DNA from: Lentilactobacillus hilgardii DSM 20176 = ATCC 8290
GTDB lineage: Bacteria; Bacillota; Bacilli; Lactobacillales; Lactobacillaceae
Reading direction: 5' to 3'
Assembly: GCF_000159315.1 (NCBI RefSeq)
Contig: NZ_GG669994.1
Location: 296,468-360,467 of the forward strand
DNA: 64,000 nucleotides
Made by a program: the position numbers and the translations under genes. The notes beneath the pieces are model-generated. The model was given only the letters and a program-made list of their open reading frames with translations, did not search any database and was not told the DNA's origin. Below are positions 1-8,594 of this stretch, one piece after another; position 1 is the first letter of the stretch, and each line of letters begins with the position of its first letter.

Positions 1-1765
1 ACGTGTCAGCGGAAGGATTGCCCCAATCTTGATAGGTGTGCCAGGTTTCCGGTTCGGCATTATCCTGAACCAACACGTCCGGCAGGATATCGTTAGCGTT
101 GTTTTGAACGTCATATAATTTATTGGATAGCCATAAATTAACCAAATCAGTGTAATCAACCGAACGGAAGTTGTTCAGGTACTCATGTTGCCCTTGGTGC
201 AAAATCAGCTTTTGGGTGATCGCTTCCTTTTTTAAACGGTTGCGTAAATTCCAGACGTGGGACAATTTAACATTCCAGTCATTTAGACCATGAACCAGTA
301 ACATATCGCATTTGATATTGACATGTTTAAGCAGATTTCTGGCATCCCAGAATGAATTATAATTGCCGGTATCCCGATCCTGACCGCTGGTTAACTTTTT
401 AAGTTGATCCAGCCAAGTATCCTTAATCTTCAAATAGTCGGCTGCCGATTGTTCCAGGCTAAATGTTAATTCACCAAGAACGTCGGTATCTTCGCCCTGA
501 AAACCACCGGGAGCGACAACCAAACCGTTTTCCCGATAGTAATCATAATAATTGGAAATTCCGGCTTCAACAACGGCTGTCTTTAAACCGGCAACTCCGG
601 TCATTGCTGCAGCGGTGGATAGTGTTCCTAAATAAGAACGGCCGGTCATACCAACGTTACCATTACTCCACCAAGCCTTGATTCCGATTTGATCGGTTCG
701 ATTGGTAAAGGCAGTCCGATCACCATGCAGCCACTCAATAATCGCGGTAGCTGACAATGTTTCGGCACGGGTACCGGTTGTCCGCACGCCATCGGAATCC
801 TTGGTACCGACACCTGATGAATAAACAACGGCAAACCCGCGCGCCAGAAAATAGTCATTTAACGAATAAGTCCATGTTTTGACAAATGTTTCTTCGGCAA
901 CGTCGGTATCACCATTAACCCTTCGGGGTGCCGGAAGTTCCGATTGCACGTCACTGGCCTGAATATCTTCGTAGGTTAACTGGTTAGGTTGCTTTCTGCT
1001 AAGCGGATGATTGACATCATGGGTGAGTTTATCTGCAGCTTCGTCATTTGTTCCCTGATCGTATGGGCTGGCGGTGAAAACGGTAGGGACTTTTAAACCA
1101 TCTTCGGTATTGGCGGGACGAATGATTTCGGTCTTTAATAAATCCCGTTGATCGTCACGGTCGGTATCCAGCGGTGCTTCAACGTAAACCACGTCATGAA
1201 TGAGGTTGCTGGTATCAAACACTGCTTGTGCTTTTCCATTAAAAAAGAGGGGACGGTTTAAGTTTTGATCGTCGTAAAATTGGGCGTAATAACCTTCGCC
1301 TGCCAAATAGTCAATTAATGTCTGGCCGAATTTCGTGCGGGTATTTAATAGACGATACCAAGCGTCCACCAACTGTTCACGACTTAATTGATCGTCGACA
1401 TCGGCGATTGGCAATTTGAGCTGGGTCATTGCAGCAAATGGATGGTCCAATTCGAAGTCCAAGCCAACCTGAAAGCCCAGTAGTTGAAGGGCAACATTAT
1501 AAAAGGCTGTTTTGGTAACAATGCTTTGGGTGGTGGTGTAATCATAGGCGTTAAGTGTAGCCGTTGCCATGAGATTGGTGACTTTTTGAATTCGAACGGC
1601 CCGACTCTGTCGCTTCTCCATAAAGGATTTCAATAATAAGGCGCGATACAGCATCACCGGATCGGCCATCTTTTGCGTTCTGGCCGACAAGAAACGGCTA
1701 TTGGCCAGTTCTTTAACAATTTGATGATGAGGTGTGGGTACATATGCAAATTGATTGATTTTCAA
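1..1765 (-). CDS. pepX: Xaa-Pro dipeptidyl-peptidase PepX (3' end cut by window)
   Basis: Cytoplasmic S15-family serine peptidase that removes X-Pro dipeptides from the N-terminus of peptides, working downstream of Opp peptide import. The reading frame is open from position 1765 to the window edge, giving the first 588 residues of a protein usually near 790-800. The N-terminus MKINQFAYVP is typical of lactobacillar PepX. The nucleophile motif GRSYLGT places the catalytic Ser near residue 377, and the segments HGLNDWNV (about 494) and HQGQHEY (about 527) hold the expected Asp and His. Start is TTG at 1765-1763, preceded by GGAGG at the right distance. A TATAAT-like -10 (1868-1873, minus) lies upstream. 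The C-terminal beta-sandwich is outside the window. Confidence 0.95.
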   Translation of the reverse strand, partial: MKINQFAYVPTPHHQIVKELANSRFLSARTQKMADPVMLYRALLLKSFMEKRQSRAVRIQKVTNLMATATLNAYDYTTTQSIVTKTAFYNVALQLLGFQVGLDFELDHPFAAMTQLKLPIADVDDQLSREQLVDAWYRLLNTRTKFGQTLIDYLAGEGYYAQFYDDQNLNRPLFFNGKAQAVFDTSNLIHDVVYVEAPLDTDRDDQRDLLKTEIIRPANTEDGLKVPTVFTASPYDQGTNDEAADKLTHDVNHPLSRKQPNQLTYEDIQASDVQSELPAPRRVNGDTDVAEETFVKTWTYSLNDYFLARGFAVVYSSGVGTKDSDGVRTTGTRAETLSATAIIEWLHGDRTAFTNRTDQIGIKAWWSNGNVGMTGRSYLGTLSTAAAMTGVAGLKTAVVEAGISNYYDYYRENGLVVAPGGFQGEDTDVLGELTFSLEQSAADYLKIKDTWLDQLKKLTSGQDRDTGNYNSFWDARNLLKHVNIKCDMLLVHGLNDWNVKLSHVWNLRNRLKKEAITQKLILHQGQHEYLNNFRSVDYTDLVNLWLSNKLYDVQNNANDILPDVLVQDNAEPETWHTYQDWGNPSADT

Positions 1766-2382
1766 AAAGGATACCTCCAAATAATGATAGTGTGAAAGTT
1801 TTCAGAACACATTAGAAAAGAACTGTTGGCGTATGGATAACGTTCTGAATAATTTCTAGTTAGCAATATTATACCTTGATTTGTGGGTTGGGAGAAGTTG
1901 CCGAAGCCACAAAACGGTATTTATGAATGCGAGTAGTTGGTTTTTCGATACAGAAACGGTGTTTTTAATAAATGCGTGAGTGAAAAAGGTCAGGGCAAAA
2001 CAGATTATAAAAATACCTGTCGTATTTCGGAGTATTATGCGTTGAATTGAGTAATATGTTTAAAAAAATCATTCTGAAGACACCTTTTATAATTAGAAAT
2101 TTAGAAATCTCTTAATTGCGTACCCTGATCGAAATCGCTTTAAATTGCAGAACGAAGTATTAACGTTATCGTCCACAAGCTTGGCAGAAAGAGTTGCAGA
2201 AAGTTCTTATAACTTAACGTCCGAAATGTCTAAACAAAGTTAACTGAAATTAGGCGACACATTGTCGACATTTGACCGACAATGTGTCGCCTAGAAAAGA
2301 TAGATAATATTACTTTAACTTTAGAACTATGCCTTAAATTATTATGATAATTCTTCGAATACGTAAAATTTTATGTAAAAGA
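1766..2382. other. Intergenic region pepX-csp with paired dyad element
   Basis: About 620 bases without a convincing gene. It holds a probable pepX promoter (-10 ATTATA read on plus at 1868-1873), AT-rich sequence, and the perfect 17-bp inverted repeat at 2251-2293 described separately. I saw no frame here with a good ribosome site. Confidence 0.6.
2251..2293. repeat. Perfect 17-bp inverted repeat made of two dyads
   Basis: Arms at 2251-2267 and 2277-2293 are perfectly complementary around a 9-base loop. Each arm also contains its own dyad: CGACA-N3-TGTCG at 2255-2267 and again at 2277-2289, so equivalent positions are 22 bp apart, about two helical turns. Neither strand has a T-run after it, so a standard terminator is unlikely. 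It may be a double operator or an RNA hairpin. Function unknown. Confidence 0.6.
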
Positions 2383-2409
2383 AAAAGCCCCTCACAGGAG
2401 GCTTTTATT
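2383..2409 (-). terminator. Rho-independent terminator of the cold-shock gene
   Basis: Read on minus: AAAAGCCTCC, a 5-base loop, then GGGGCTTTTT and a T-rich tail, just after the csp stop codon. Confidence 0.75.
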
Positions 2410-2423
2410 ACTTTGATTTAACT

Positions 2424-2624
2424 TTAAGCAGGTGTAACGTTAGCTGCTTGTAAGCCACGGTCGCCTTTTTCAACATCAAGGGTAACTTTTTGACCTTCTT
2501 CAAGAGTCTTGAAGCCATCAGCGTTGATTGCTGAGAAATGAACGAATACGTCTGATCCGTTTTCAAGAGTGATAAAACCGTAACCTTTGTCGCCATTAAA
2601 CCATTTAACTGTACCTTGTTCCAT
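2424..2624 (-). CDS. Cold-shock protein, CspA family
   Basis: A 66-residue single cold-shock domain that binds single-stranded RNA/DNA and acts as an RNA chaperone. It starts [18 protein letters not shown] and contains the RNP1 (KGYGFI) and RNP2 (VFVHF) nucleic-acid motifs. The frame stays open for 30 more codons upstream, but those carry no csp homology and the GGAGG site (read on minus, just before 2624) fixes the ATG at 2624. A promoter lies about 120 bp upstream, giving the long leader usual for cold-inducible csp genes. Single gene with its own terminator. Which paralogue (CspA/B/C/P) cannot be told from one copy. Confidence 0.95.
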   Translation of the reverse strand: MEQGTVKWFNGDKGYGFITLENGSDVFVHFSAINADGFKTLEEGQKVTLDVEKGDRGLQAANVTPA

Positions 2625-2744
2625 AAGATGAAACCTCCGTGCGCTGTGCGCAATTATAAATTTTGCATTTGAAACTTTTGAAGTAAGGAGACATCTTTGA
2701 AAACGCCGTACCAAATTTCGAAGTTAACCAATACATTGATGGTA

Positions 2745-2773
2745 ACTATACAGGTATCCTGGATAAATAGCAA
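2745..2773 (-). promoter_or_regulatory. Promoter of the cold-shock gene
   Basis: Read on minus: -35 TTGCTA (2773-2768), 17-bp spacer, -10 TATAGT (2750-2745). Predicted start near 2738, so the leader is about 113 nt, in line with the long structured leaders of csp mRNAs. The rest of 2625-2987 shows only AT-rich sequence and a TATAAT at 2950-2955 that probably serves the next gene on plus. Confidence 0.6.
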
Positions 2774-2987
2774 GCATTATTAACCGATTATTGTGTTATT
2801 TTCAAAAATGTCATTGATGAATCACATACAGAGTAAGGATTACACGCTTAAAAATAATTTTGAAACAATTTAGAAATGAACCGAAAAAGTAAGTCTGCCA
2901 AACTTCCCTACAAAATTAATTAGTGTGATCGGAGGTTGTTTAAAGAAGATATAATAAAATAAAGCGATAGGAAGGAAGCCTTTATCA

Positions 2988-3737
2988 ATGGCAAAACAAC
3001 TGACAACATTAATTACCGGTGCGGATAAGGGAATTGGATTTCAAACAGCGTTGGAATTGGGTAAGAGGGGACACCATGTCTTGGTTGGTGCGCGAGACGT
3101 TGATCGGGGAAAAGAAGCGGTTGACCGATTAACAAAGAATGGGATAATCGCTGACCTACTTAAAATTGATGTGACTGATCGGACAACCATTCAAGCAGCG
3201 GCAAGTCAGGTTATGACTAAATTCGGTTATCTTGATGTTTTGATCAACAATGCCGGTGTGGCTCTGGATCAGCATCAACCGGCTTCCAAGCTGTCAACTG
3301 AAGTCATGCAAAACGACTTTAAAGTTAACTTTTTTGGTGCGGTTGATGTGATTCAAGCCTTTTTACCTTTATTAAAGAAAGCCGATACTGCAAAGATTAT
3401 TAACGTTTCCAGTAATATGGGCTCACTTGGGTTGGCAACCAATTCTGCTTCTCAATTTTATGGTGTAAATTCCTTAGGGTACCAGGCATCCAAGGCAGCC
3501 TTGAACTTTGCCACGATTTGTTTTGCTAAAGAATTGGCCGACACAACTATAACGGTTAATTCGGTTAACCCGGGTTGGACAGCAACCGAATTTGGCGGTC
3601 GTGACTTAAAGCAGTCGATACCATCCGGGATGCAGTCGGTTAAGACCGGAGAGGCTCAAATTGTAAAATTGGCGAGTGATCCTGAAAATAAAATAACGAT
3701 GACATTCACTGAAAATCAGGGGACATTACCGTGGTGA
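2988..3737 (+). CDS. SDR-family NAD(P)-dependent oxidoreductase
   Basis: A 249-residue classical short-chain dehydrogenase/reductase. The Rossmann nucleotide motif TGADKGIG is at about residues 10-17, the NNAG motif near 86, catalytic Ser in the NVSS strand and the YxxxK pair in GYQASKAALN. The TGADKGIG form and the sequence after it resemble carbonyl-reductase-like SDRs, so an aldehyde/ketone reductase is plausible; substrate is unknown. A TATAAT at 2950-2955 and a GGAAGGAAG ribosome site precede the ATG. The antiporter follows after 61 bp and may be read from the same transcript. Confidence 0.85.
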   Translation: MAKQLTTLITGADKGIGFQTALELGKRGHHVLVGARDVDRGKEAVDRLTKNGIIADLLKIDVTDRTTIQAAASQVMTKFGYLDVLINNAGVALDQHQPASKLSTEVMQNDFKVNFFGAVDVIQAFLPLLKKADTAKIINVSSNMGSLGLATNSASQFYGVNSLGYQASKAALNFATICFAKELADTTITVNSVNPGWTATEFGGRDLKQSIPSGMQSVKTGEAQIVKLASDPENKITMTFTENQGTLPW

Positions 3738-3798
3738 GAATTCAGCTTGAGATGGTATGATAAAAGTAATGATTTATTAAACGAAAGGCGGGTGTTGA

Positions 3799-4947
3799 AT
3801 GGGGTATATTGGACAGATTGCGTTAATTCTAATTGCAACATTACTAGCAGGTGCGATCAGCCAGAGATTGACAATGCCGGCGGTCATTGGTCAGCTTTTG
3901 GTCGGTGTTGTATTAGGCCCAGGTGTTTTTAATGTTCTTCAGAATACCGAGTTAATGCATGCCGGGTCTGAAATTGGCGTCATTATGTTGATGTTTATTG
4001 CCGGGATTGAAAGTGATTTGGATTTATTGAAAAAGTATTTTAAACCGGCGATGAATGTTGCGATGATTGGGGTGCTCTTCCCGATGATTGTTTTTTACGG
4101 TTACGGGCAACTAATGGGACAGTCATTTGAAAAGGCGATTTTTTGGGGTGTGATCTTTGCTGCCACATCGGTTTCGATTAGTGTTGAAGTGCTTCGGGAA
4201 TATAATAGCCTAAATACAAAAGAGGGTGCCACGATTCTTGGTGCCGCGGTGGTTGATGATATTATTGCGGTTATCCTGCTGAGCATTTTTGTAAGTGCGT
4301 TTGGCGTGGGTGATTCTCAAAAGATGAATTTGGTACAGTCAACACTGTTTCAGTTGCTGTACTTTGCTGGTGTCGTTGTCCTCGTTAAGTGGTTGGCACC
4401 GATTATCCTGAGAGTGGCCAAACGGCTGCCTGTACGTGGGGCAGTACCAATTACATCGCTGTTTCTGTGCCTTTCCATGGCATGGGTGGCGGATACAATC
4501 GGATTAAGTTCGGTTGTCGGCGCATTTTTTGCGGGCGTGGCTGTATCACAAACCGATTTTCAAGATGAGGTATCGGATAGTATCAGTTCAGTTGGCTATA
4601 CATTCTTTATTCCGATCTTTTTTGTGAGTATCGGATTGGATATGACGTTTGGCGGTCTGCTTCATAACTTGGGCTTTGTTATTGTGATGACCTTGCTGGC
4701 AATTGTGACCAAATTATTTGGTGGTGCTATTGGTGCGGCGATAACGAAAATGAATTGGCATTCGGCATTTGCGATTGGTTCAGGAATGGTGTCACGGGGC
4801 GAAATGGCTCTGATTATTGCCCAAATCGGGTTGTCTGCTCATTTATTGGTAACAAATCTATATTCGGAAATTATTATCGTTATCGTTTTATCAACCATTA
4901 TTGCTCCAATGCTATTAAAATGGAGTTTAAAGAAGACCGGTGCATAG
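3799..4947 (+). CDS. Monovalent cation:proton antiporter, CPA2 family
   Basis: A 382-residue integral membrane protein with about 12 hydrophobic segments over its whole length and no cytoplasmic TrkA domain. It matches the Kef/NapA-type Na+/H+ exchanger family: FIAGIESDLDLLKKY near residues 55-70, ATSVSISVEVL near 115 and AVVDDI near 150 (the paired Asp residues that carry ions in CPA2 proteins). It probably exports Na+ or K+ in exchange for H+ and helps pH or salt homeostasis. Start is ATG with GAAAGGCGGG upstream. Which ion is carried cannot be read from sequence. Confidence 0.88.
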   Translation: MGYIGQIALILIATLLAGAISQRLTMPAVIGQLLVGVVLGPGVFNVLQNTELMHAGSEIGVIMLMFIAGIESDLDLLKKYFKPAMNVAMIGVLFPMIVFYGYGQLMGQSFEKAIFWGVIFAATSVSISVEVLREYNSLNTKEGATILGAAVVDDIIAVILLSIFVSAFGVGDSQKMNLVQSTLFQLLYFAGVVVLVKWLAPIILRVAKRLPVRGAVPITSLFLCLSMAWVADTIGLSSVVGAFFAGVAVSQTDFQDEVSDSISSVGYTFFIPIFFVSIGLDMTFGGLLHNLGFVIVMTLLAIVTKLFGGAIGAAITKMNWHSAFAIGSGMVSRGEMALIIAQIGLSAHLLVTNLYSEIIIVIVLSTIIAPMLLKWSLKKTGA

Positions 4948-4990
4948 GTCGGACTTTTGAAAAGTTGAGATATTGAGAGGAGAGAGTGAC

Positions 4991-5419
4991 ATGGTTACTG
5001 AATTTGCAAGCGGCGCCGTTGTCTACAACGTTCAGGACGGTGAGATCTGTTATCTGTTGTTACAAAGTGCGACTGATGATTTTTGGGGATTGCCGAAGGG
5101 GCATGTGGAACCTTACGAAAATTTAATTCAGACGGCGGTTCGGGAGATTAAGGAAGAAACAAGTTTGGATACGCGTATCGATGCCAAGTTTAAAGAGACA
5201 ATCGATTATGATATGAAAAACGGGCACCACAAGACGGTTACTTTCTTTGTCAGTAAAGTTGCTCCCAATGTTTCGGTTACCCGCCAAGTTGAGGAAATTA
5301 ATTCGTTTGGCTGGTTTAATTACAAAGATGCCTACGATAAATTAACATATGACAATTTAAGACAACTGTTAAAAGATGCGGACAGATACATTCGAACTAA
5401 AGAAGGAATCGGGGATTAG
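4991..5419 (+). CDS. NUDIX hydrolase, Ap4A-hydrolase-like
   Basis: A 142-residue NUDIX protein. The full NUDIX box Gx5Ex7REUxEExxU runs from about residue 37 to 59 (GHVEPYENL through REIKEETSL), giving the metal-binding glutamates. Small size and the FWGLPKGHVEP lead-in resemble bis(5'-nucleosyl)-tetraphosphatases, which clear Ap4A, but other nucleoside diphosphate derivatives are possible. The frame is open six codons further up; the ATG at 4991 is chosen because GAGAGGAGAG sits just before it. The kinase-like gene follows after six bases, so the two are co-transcribed and may both act on nucleotides. Confidence 0.85.
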   Translation: MVTEFASGAVVYNVQDGEICYLLLQSATDDFWGLPKGHVEPYENLIQTAVREIKEETSLDTRIDAKFKETIDYDMKNGHHKTVTFFVSKVAPNVSVTRQVEEINSFGWFNYKDAYDKLTYDNLRQLLKDADRYIRTKEGIGD

Positions 5420-5425
5420 TGTGCA

Positions 5426-5989
5426 ATGGAAAATCGAGTTTTTGTGATTACCGGTGCAGCCGGGAGTGGGAAAACCACGATTCGAAATTATTTACATGAT
5501 AAGTATGGCATGCCACGTGTGATTACGCATACAACACGACCACCCCGGGAAAACGAAAAGAATGGCGTTGACTATTATTTCGAAACAAAGGACTCTTTTT
5601 CTCATAACCATTATTTAGAATCGGTTTTGTACGCGGGCAATTACTATGGGTCATCGTATGAAGGATTGGAGAATGCGTGGCAGAAAAAGTCGTGTGCCTG
5701 TATTGTATTGGATGGTGCGGGTGCAGTGACTTATAAGCGTAAACTGGGCGAAAAAGCGGTCATTATTTTCTTAAAAGTAGGGGATACCGAAATTCTAAAA
5801 AAACGGATGGAAATTCGCGGTGATGATACAACAATGGTTGCCAAACGCGTTAAGAGTGAGGAATATGCACGTGATTTGGAAATGCCTACCCAGTTGAAAG
5901 GAAAAGCATTCGAAATTTTGAATACGGATCTAAAACGGACTAAGGCACAAGTTGACAAGATTGTCGCTAAGTATCCACACGAGGGATAG
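5426..5989 (+). CDS. Guanylate-kinase-like protein
   Basis: A 187-residue P-loop kinase with the GMP-kinase fold: Walker A GAAGSGKTT at residues 10-18, the GMP-binding region THTTRPPRENEKNGVDYYF at about 36-54, and a short lid. It is shorter than housekeeping Gmk (about 205) and is co-transcribed with a NUDIX gene rather than with rpoZ/priA as Gmk usually is, so it is more likely an accessory paralogue of the family. Substrate uncertain. It follows the NUDIX stop by six bases. Confidence 0.75.
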   Translation: MENRVFVITGAAGSGKTTIRNYLHDKYGMPRVITHTTRPPRENEKNGVDYYFETKDSFSHNHYLESVLYAGNYYGSSYEGLENAWQKKSCACIVLDGAGAVTYKRKLGEKAVIIFLKVGDTEILKKRMEIRGDDTTMVAKRVKSEEYARDLEMPTQLKGKAFEILNTDLKRTKAQVDKIVAKYPHEG

Positions 5990-6038
5990 AATGTTGTTGA
6001 GAAGCGTCCTTTATGTTACTATTAATTGTATAGTAAAC

Positions 6039-6051
6039 AGTAATCATTACT
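6039..6051. promoter_or_regulatory. Zur-box-like operator upstream of the Fur-family gene
   Basis: The perfect dyad AGTAAT-C-ATTACT lies 42 bp before the regulator start. Bacillus-type boxes of this 7-1-7 layout differ at fixed positions: Fur TGATAATNATTATCA, PerR TTATAATNATTATAA, Zur TCGTAATNATTACGA. The GTAATNATTAC core here fits Zur best. This suggests zinc-dependent autoregulation. Confidence 0.6.
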
Positions 6052-6092
6052 AATGTGTAACTCTTGTCAAATGAAAAGTAAAGGTGATTTCA

Positions 6093-6536
6093 ATGCCTGC
6101 AGCAATTGAAGAAGCAATGCGTCTATTAAAAACTAATAATTTTAAAATAACCAAACAGCGTAAAGCCATGCTGGAGTATCTTGTCGACACAGCCACCAAA
6201 CGTTTTGTCGAGGTTACCAGCATTGATGATTTTATGCGGCAAACATTTCCAAAGATGAGTCATAATACCATTTATCGCAATATTTCAGAATTTGCAGATC
6301 TGGGAATTGTTGAACGCCAGATACAGGGTGATCGGGCTTCAGTGAAGTTTCAGTGCGATTTTCAACACGAACATCATCACCACTTTATTTGTAGCAACTG
6401 CGGCAAAGTCATTGAATTAAAAGATTGTCCACTAAGTGATGCTATCACAACACAACTTGGCGGATGTGAAATTACCGGGCATCTTTTTCAAATCTATGGT
6501 CTTTGTCCCGAGTGCGCTAATTTAAAGAATAATTAA
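6093..6536 (+). CDS. Fur-family metalloregulator, probably Zur
   Basis: A 147-residue Fur-superfamily repressor: N-terminal winged helix (FKITKQRKAMLEYL, then the recognition region MSHNTIYRNI near 60-70) and a C-terminal dimerisation domain with the HEHHHHFIC metal-binding run, a CSNC pair near 103-106 and a CPEC pair near the C-terminus forming the structural zinc site. A GTG start nine bases earlier is possible, but ATG 6093 has AAAGGTGA at the better distance. The Zur-like box directly upstream and the TGH...YGLCPEC tail favour Zur over PerR or Fur; this is inference. Confidence 0.85.
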   Translation: MPAAIEEAMRLLKTNNFKITKQRKAMLEYLVDTATKRFVEVTSIDDFMRQTFPKMSHNTIYRNISEFADLGIVERQIQGDRASVKFQCDFQHEHHHHFICSNCGKVIELKDCPLSDAITTQLGGCEITGHLFQIYGLCPECANLKNN

Positions 6537-6611
6537 TCAAAAATTCAAGATTTGTTGATAAAATTGTGCGATAATGTGGTTTACTAATTTAGAGAATAGG
6601 AAGTTTTTTGA

Positions 6612-7274
6612 ATGGATAATAGAATTCCGCCATTAGTAACGCCATTTGCAATCTTATCGATTTGTTTGGCACTTGGAGCGACTAACGTAGTGGCTAATAA
6701 AGTCACGGGAACTAGTGAGGGAACGCCTACCTCCACTCAAACGACCAGCCAAAAGAATATGACCAATTCGATTTATGGTAAAACGACTCCTAAAAAGGAT
6801 GATACCATCAATAACGATAAGGCCAAAGAATCTTCAGAGAAGGCTAAGGAGTCTTCGGAAAAGGCTGCAAAAGAATCGTCGCTTAAAGAAAAACAAAAAC
6901 AATCGTCATCTGCTAAGAAAGCATCATCCGACGCTAATGAAAGCAGCGATACGAATACGGATGATACATCCAGCAGTGATAACGGTACAACCGGTACGAC
7001 AACCAAGAAGTCGGGAACTACGACAAATAAGTCAAATACAAACTCGAAGTCGAATACGGGGACAACCAAAAAATCCAACAATACAACTGGGAACACTGGG
7101 ACAACTGGCGATACAAATAAAGATAATACGACTGATAATCAGACAACCGGGCAAACTAACGATGGCAACACCGGTAATACAGGAACAACAACCAATAATA
7201 GCCCGACAAATTCCACAGGTACAAATAATGACGATACGACAACTCAACAGAATACGACTGGAGGTGGTCAATAA
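6612..7274 (+). CDS. Secreted or anchored low-complexity Ser/Thr/Asn-rich protein
   Basis: A 220-residue protein not assigned to a family. Residues 8-30 form one hydrophobic segment (signal peptide or anchor) after a very short N-terminus. The rest is charged/polar low complexity: a KESSEKA-type repeat near residues 70-100, then about 120 residues rich in Thr, Gly, Asn, Asp and Ser (TGTT, TTNN blocks). Such regions are usually extended, often cell-wall-spanning or glycosylated. No LPXTG or catalytic motif is seen. Its stop overlaps the start of the next membrane-protein gene by one base (TAATG), so the two are translationally coupled and probably work together at the envelope. Confidence 0.7.
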   Translation: MDNRIPPLVTPFAILSICLALGATNVVANKVTGTSEGTPTSTQTTSQKNMTNSIYGKTTPKKDDTINNDKAKESSEKAKESSEKAAKESSLKEKQKQSSSAKKASSDANESSDTNTDDTSSSDNGTTGTTTKKSGTTTNKSNTNSKSNTGTTKKSNNTTGNTGTTGDTNKDNTTDNQTTGQTNDGNTGNTGTTTNNSPTNSTGTNNDDTTTQQNTTGGGQ

Positions 7275-8110
7275 TGTTTAGTTTTCTGGATATGATTAAT
7301 CATTACCTTGGCTACTTCAATATTAACGTTGCGGTTAAAAGTCGAATTTATACGGTCCTGGGATTTTTAGGCAACATCTATTTGTTTTATATCAGCTTTC
7401 GGTTTTTACAAAATAAATTCTACTCAAAGGGCTTTCTAATTTTAGCGGTCTCAATTATTTTGTTGTACTTTTTAATTTGTAATTTCTTTTACTATTTTAC
7501 GAAGAAGCAGCCGTGGTTTGATATTTCCCCAAAACTAGCGAGAATGTTGCATCTTCAGCCTCATGAAAAAGAAATTCAGGCAAACTCCAAGATGGGCAAC
7601 ACAGTGATTCAGGAACCATATAATCGTCAAGATAATGCAGCGAATGGGATCTTTGACGAGCAGCACGTTTTGCCGGCTAAAATTGATGTGTCACCGTCCG
7701 AACAGATGAATCTCAATCGATTGGTCGCCCAAATGCAGCAGCAACAGCTTTTTCGAGCTGATTATAATGGCATGGATGATCGAAAACTTTACGAACTGTT
7801 GAAGATTAATGGCGGCAAGCCGATTTATGCAATTGGCAAGGGTGTTATGATGCCTTATTTTGAGATGAGACATCAGAATAACGCGTTGATTGTATATGCG
7901 GGATTGAATCAAGCTGAGATTTATCCGGTAGGTTCGATCAAGCGGGTTGGCCTACAGTCAATTCGGTCGATTGACCTTTCTGATTTGAAACTTTATTTGG
8001 CTTCTGCTGAATTATTTGGCGGACCATATAAAGAAATCGGCCGGGTTGGGGTCCTTGAGCACACCCAGAATTACACGTTACGGGTAAGTGTCGCTTATAA
8101 GAAACTCTGA
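7274..8110 (+). CDS. Two-TM membrane protein of unknown function (DUF6681-like)
   Basis: A 278-residue protein with two predicted membrane helices at about residues 24-45 and 52-72 and a C-terminal soluble part of about 200 residues. The opening (MFSFLDMINHYLGYFNINV) and architecture match my memory of a lactobacillar conserved membrane family annotated DUF6681; no function is known. The soluble part has a MDDRKLYELL...GGKPIYAIGKG region but no recognised catalytic motif. Translationally coupled to the Ser/Thr-rich gene before it; a terminator follows at 8146-8183. Confidence 0.65.
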   Translation: MFSFLDMINHYLGYFNINVAVKSRIYTVLGFLGNIYLFYISFRFLQNKFYSKGFLILAVSIILLYFLICNFFYYFTKKQPWFDISPKLARMLHLQPHEKEIQANSKMGNTVIQEPYNRQDNAANGIFDEQHVLPAKIDVSPSEQMNLNRLVAQMQQQQLFRADYNGMDDRKLYELLKINGGKPIYAIGKGVMMPYFEMRHQNNALIVYAGLNQAEIYPVGSIKRVGLQSIRSIDLSDLKLYLASAELFGGPYKEIGRVGVLEHTQNYTLRVSVAYKKL

Positions 8111-8145
8111 TAGATGAGAAACGGTTAATATTAAAATATAACGTT

Positions 8146-8183
8146 AAGAAGTTTGGGACATCGTTTGTTCCGAACTTCTTTTT
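8146..8183 (+). terminator. Rho-independent terminator
   Basis: A 15-bp stem with G-U pairs (AAGAAGTTTGGGACA against TGTTCCGAACTTCTT), 5-base loop, then a T-run. Ends the zur-downstream transcript. Confidence 0.8.
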
Positions 8184-8594
8184 GATTGGCAAAAATACGA
8201 AGGAAAAAGGTACTTTTGAACATACACATGTCAGACTTTGATTCAATATTCAATAGCCGATTTCTATGCTTGTTATGATGTGTTTTGAACACTTTTTCTG
8301 CGTTCTCTTTTCTTTTTACGAAAATTCCTGTAAAATTGTTATACATTAGATAATTTTAACGATCTTTTTCTTTTTCACATTTTGATACAATCAGTTCGAG
8401 TGTTGAACTGTTAATCTATCACAGCGGTGTTTCATAGCAAAATAACGGTTAAACAAGACGTGGATGACAGGAAATGTTACATGCCCCTAAATTTAATGTT
8501 ACATTTTTTTGACCTCATGTCACTTTTAACCTAAACTGGAGATAGATTCATTCTTAGACAATTCTAATATTGTCTACTATTGGAGGAAAATAAC
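8184..8594 (+). promoter_or_regulatory. Control region of the glutamine-type ABC operon
   Basis: About 400 bases without a gene. It contains a near-consensus promoter (-35 TTGACC at 8509-8514, 17-bp spacer, -10 TAAACT at 8532-8537). Just upstream the 10-mer AATGTTACAT occurs twice as a direct repeat (8473-8482 and 8495-8504), 22 bp or two helical turns apart. A short dyad AGACAAT-N6-ATTGTCT lies in the leader at 8556-8575, right before the GGAGG site. The repeats could bind a nitrogen or amino-acid regulator; which one is not evident. Confidence 0.5.

Noticed and set aside
2625..2714. N-terminal extension of the cold-shock protein to 96 residues
   Set aside because: The extra codons have no cold-shock homology and lie in the mRNA leader; the GGAGG site fits the later ATG at 2624.
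6773..7281. Overlapping long frames on both strands over the Ser/Thr-rich gene
   Set aside because: Low-complexity composition of the real gene creates shadow frames in other registers; none has a good ribosome site.
7938..8346. Minus-strand frames crossing the terminator after the DUF6681-like gene
   Set aside because: They run through the hairpin at 8146-8183 and lack a start site and family match.
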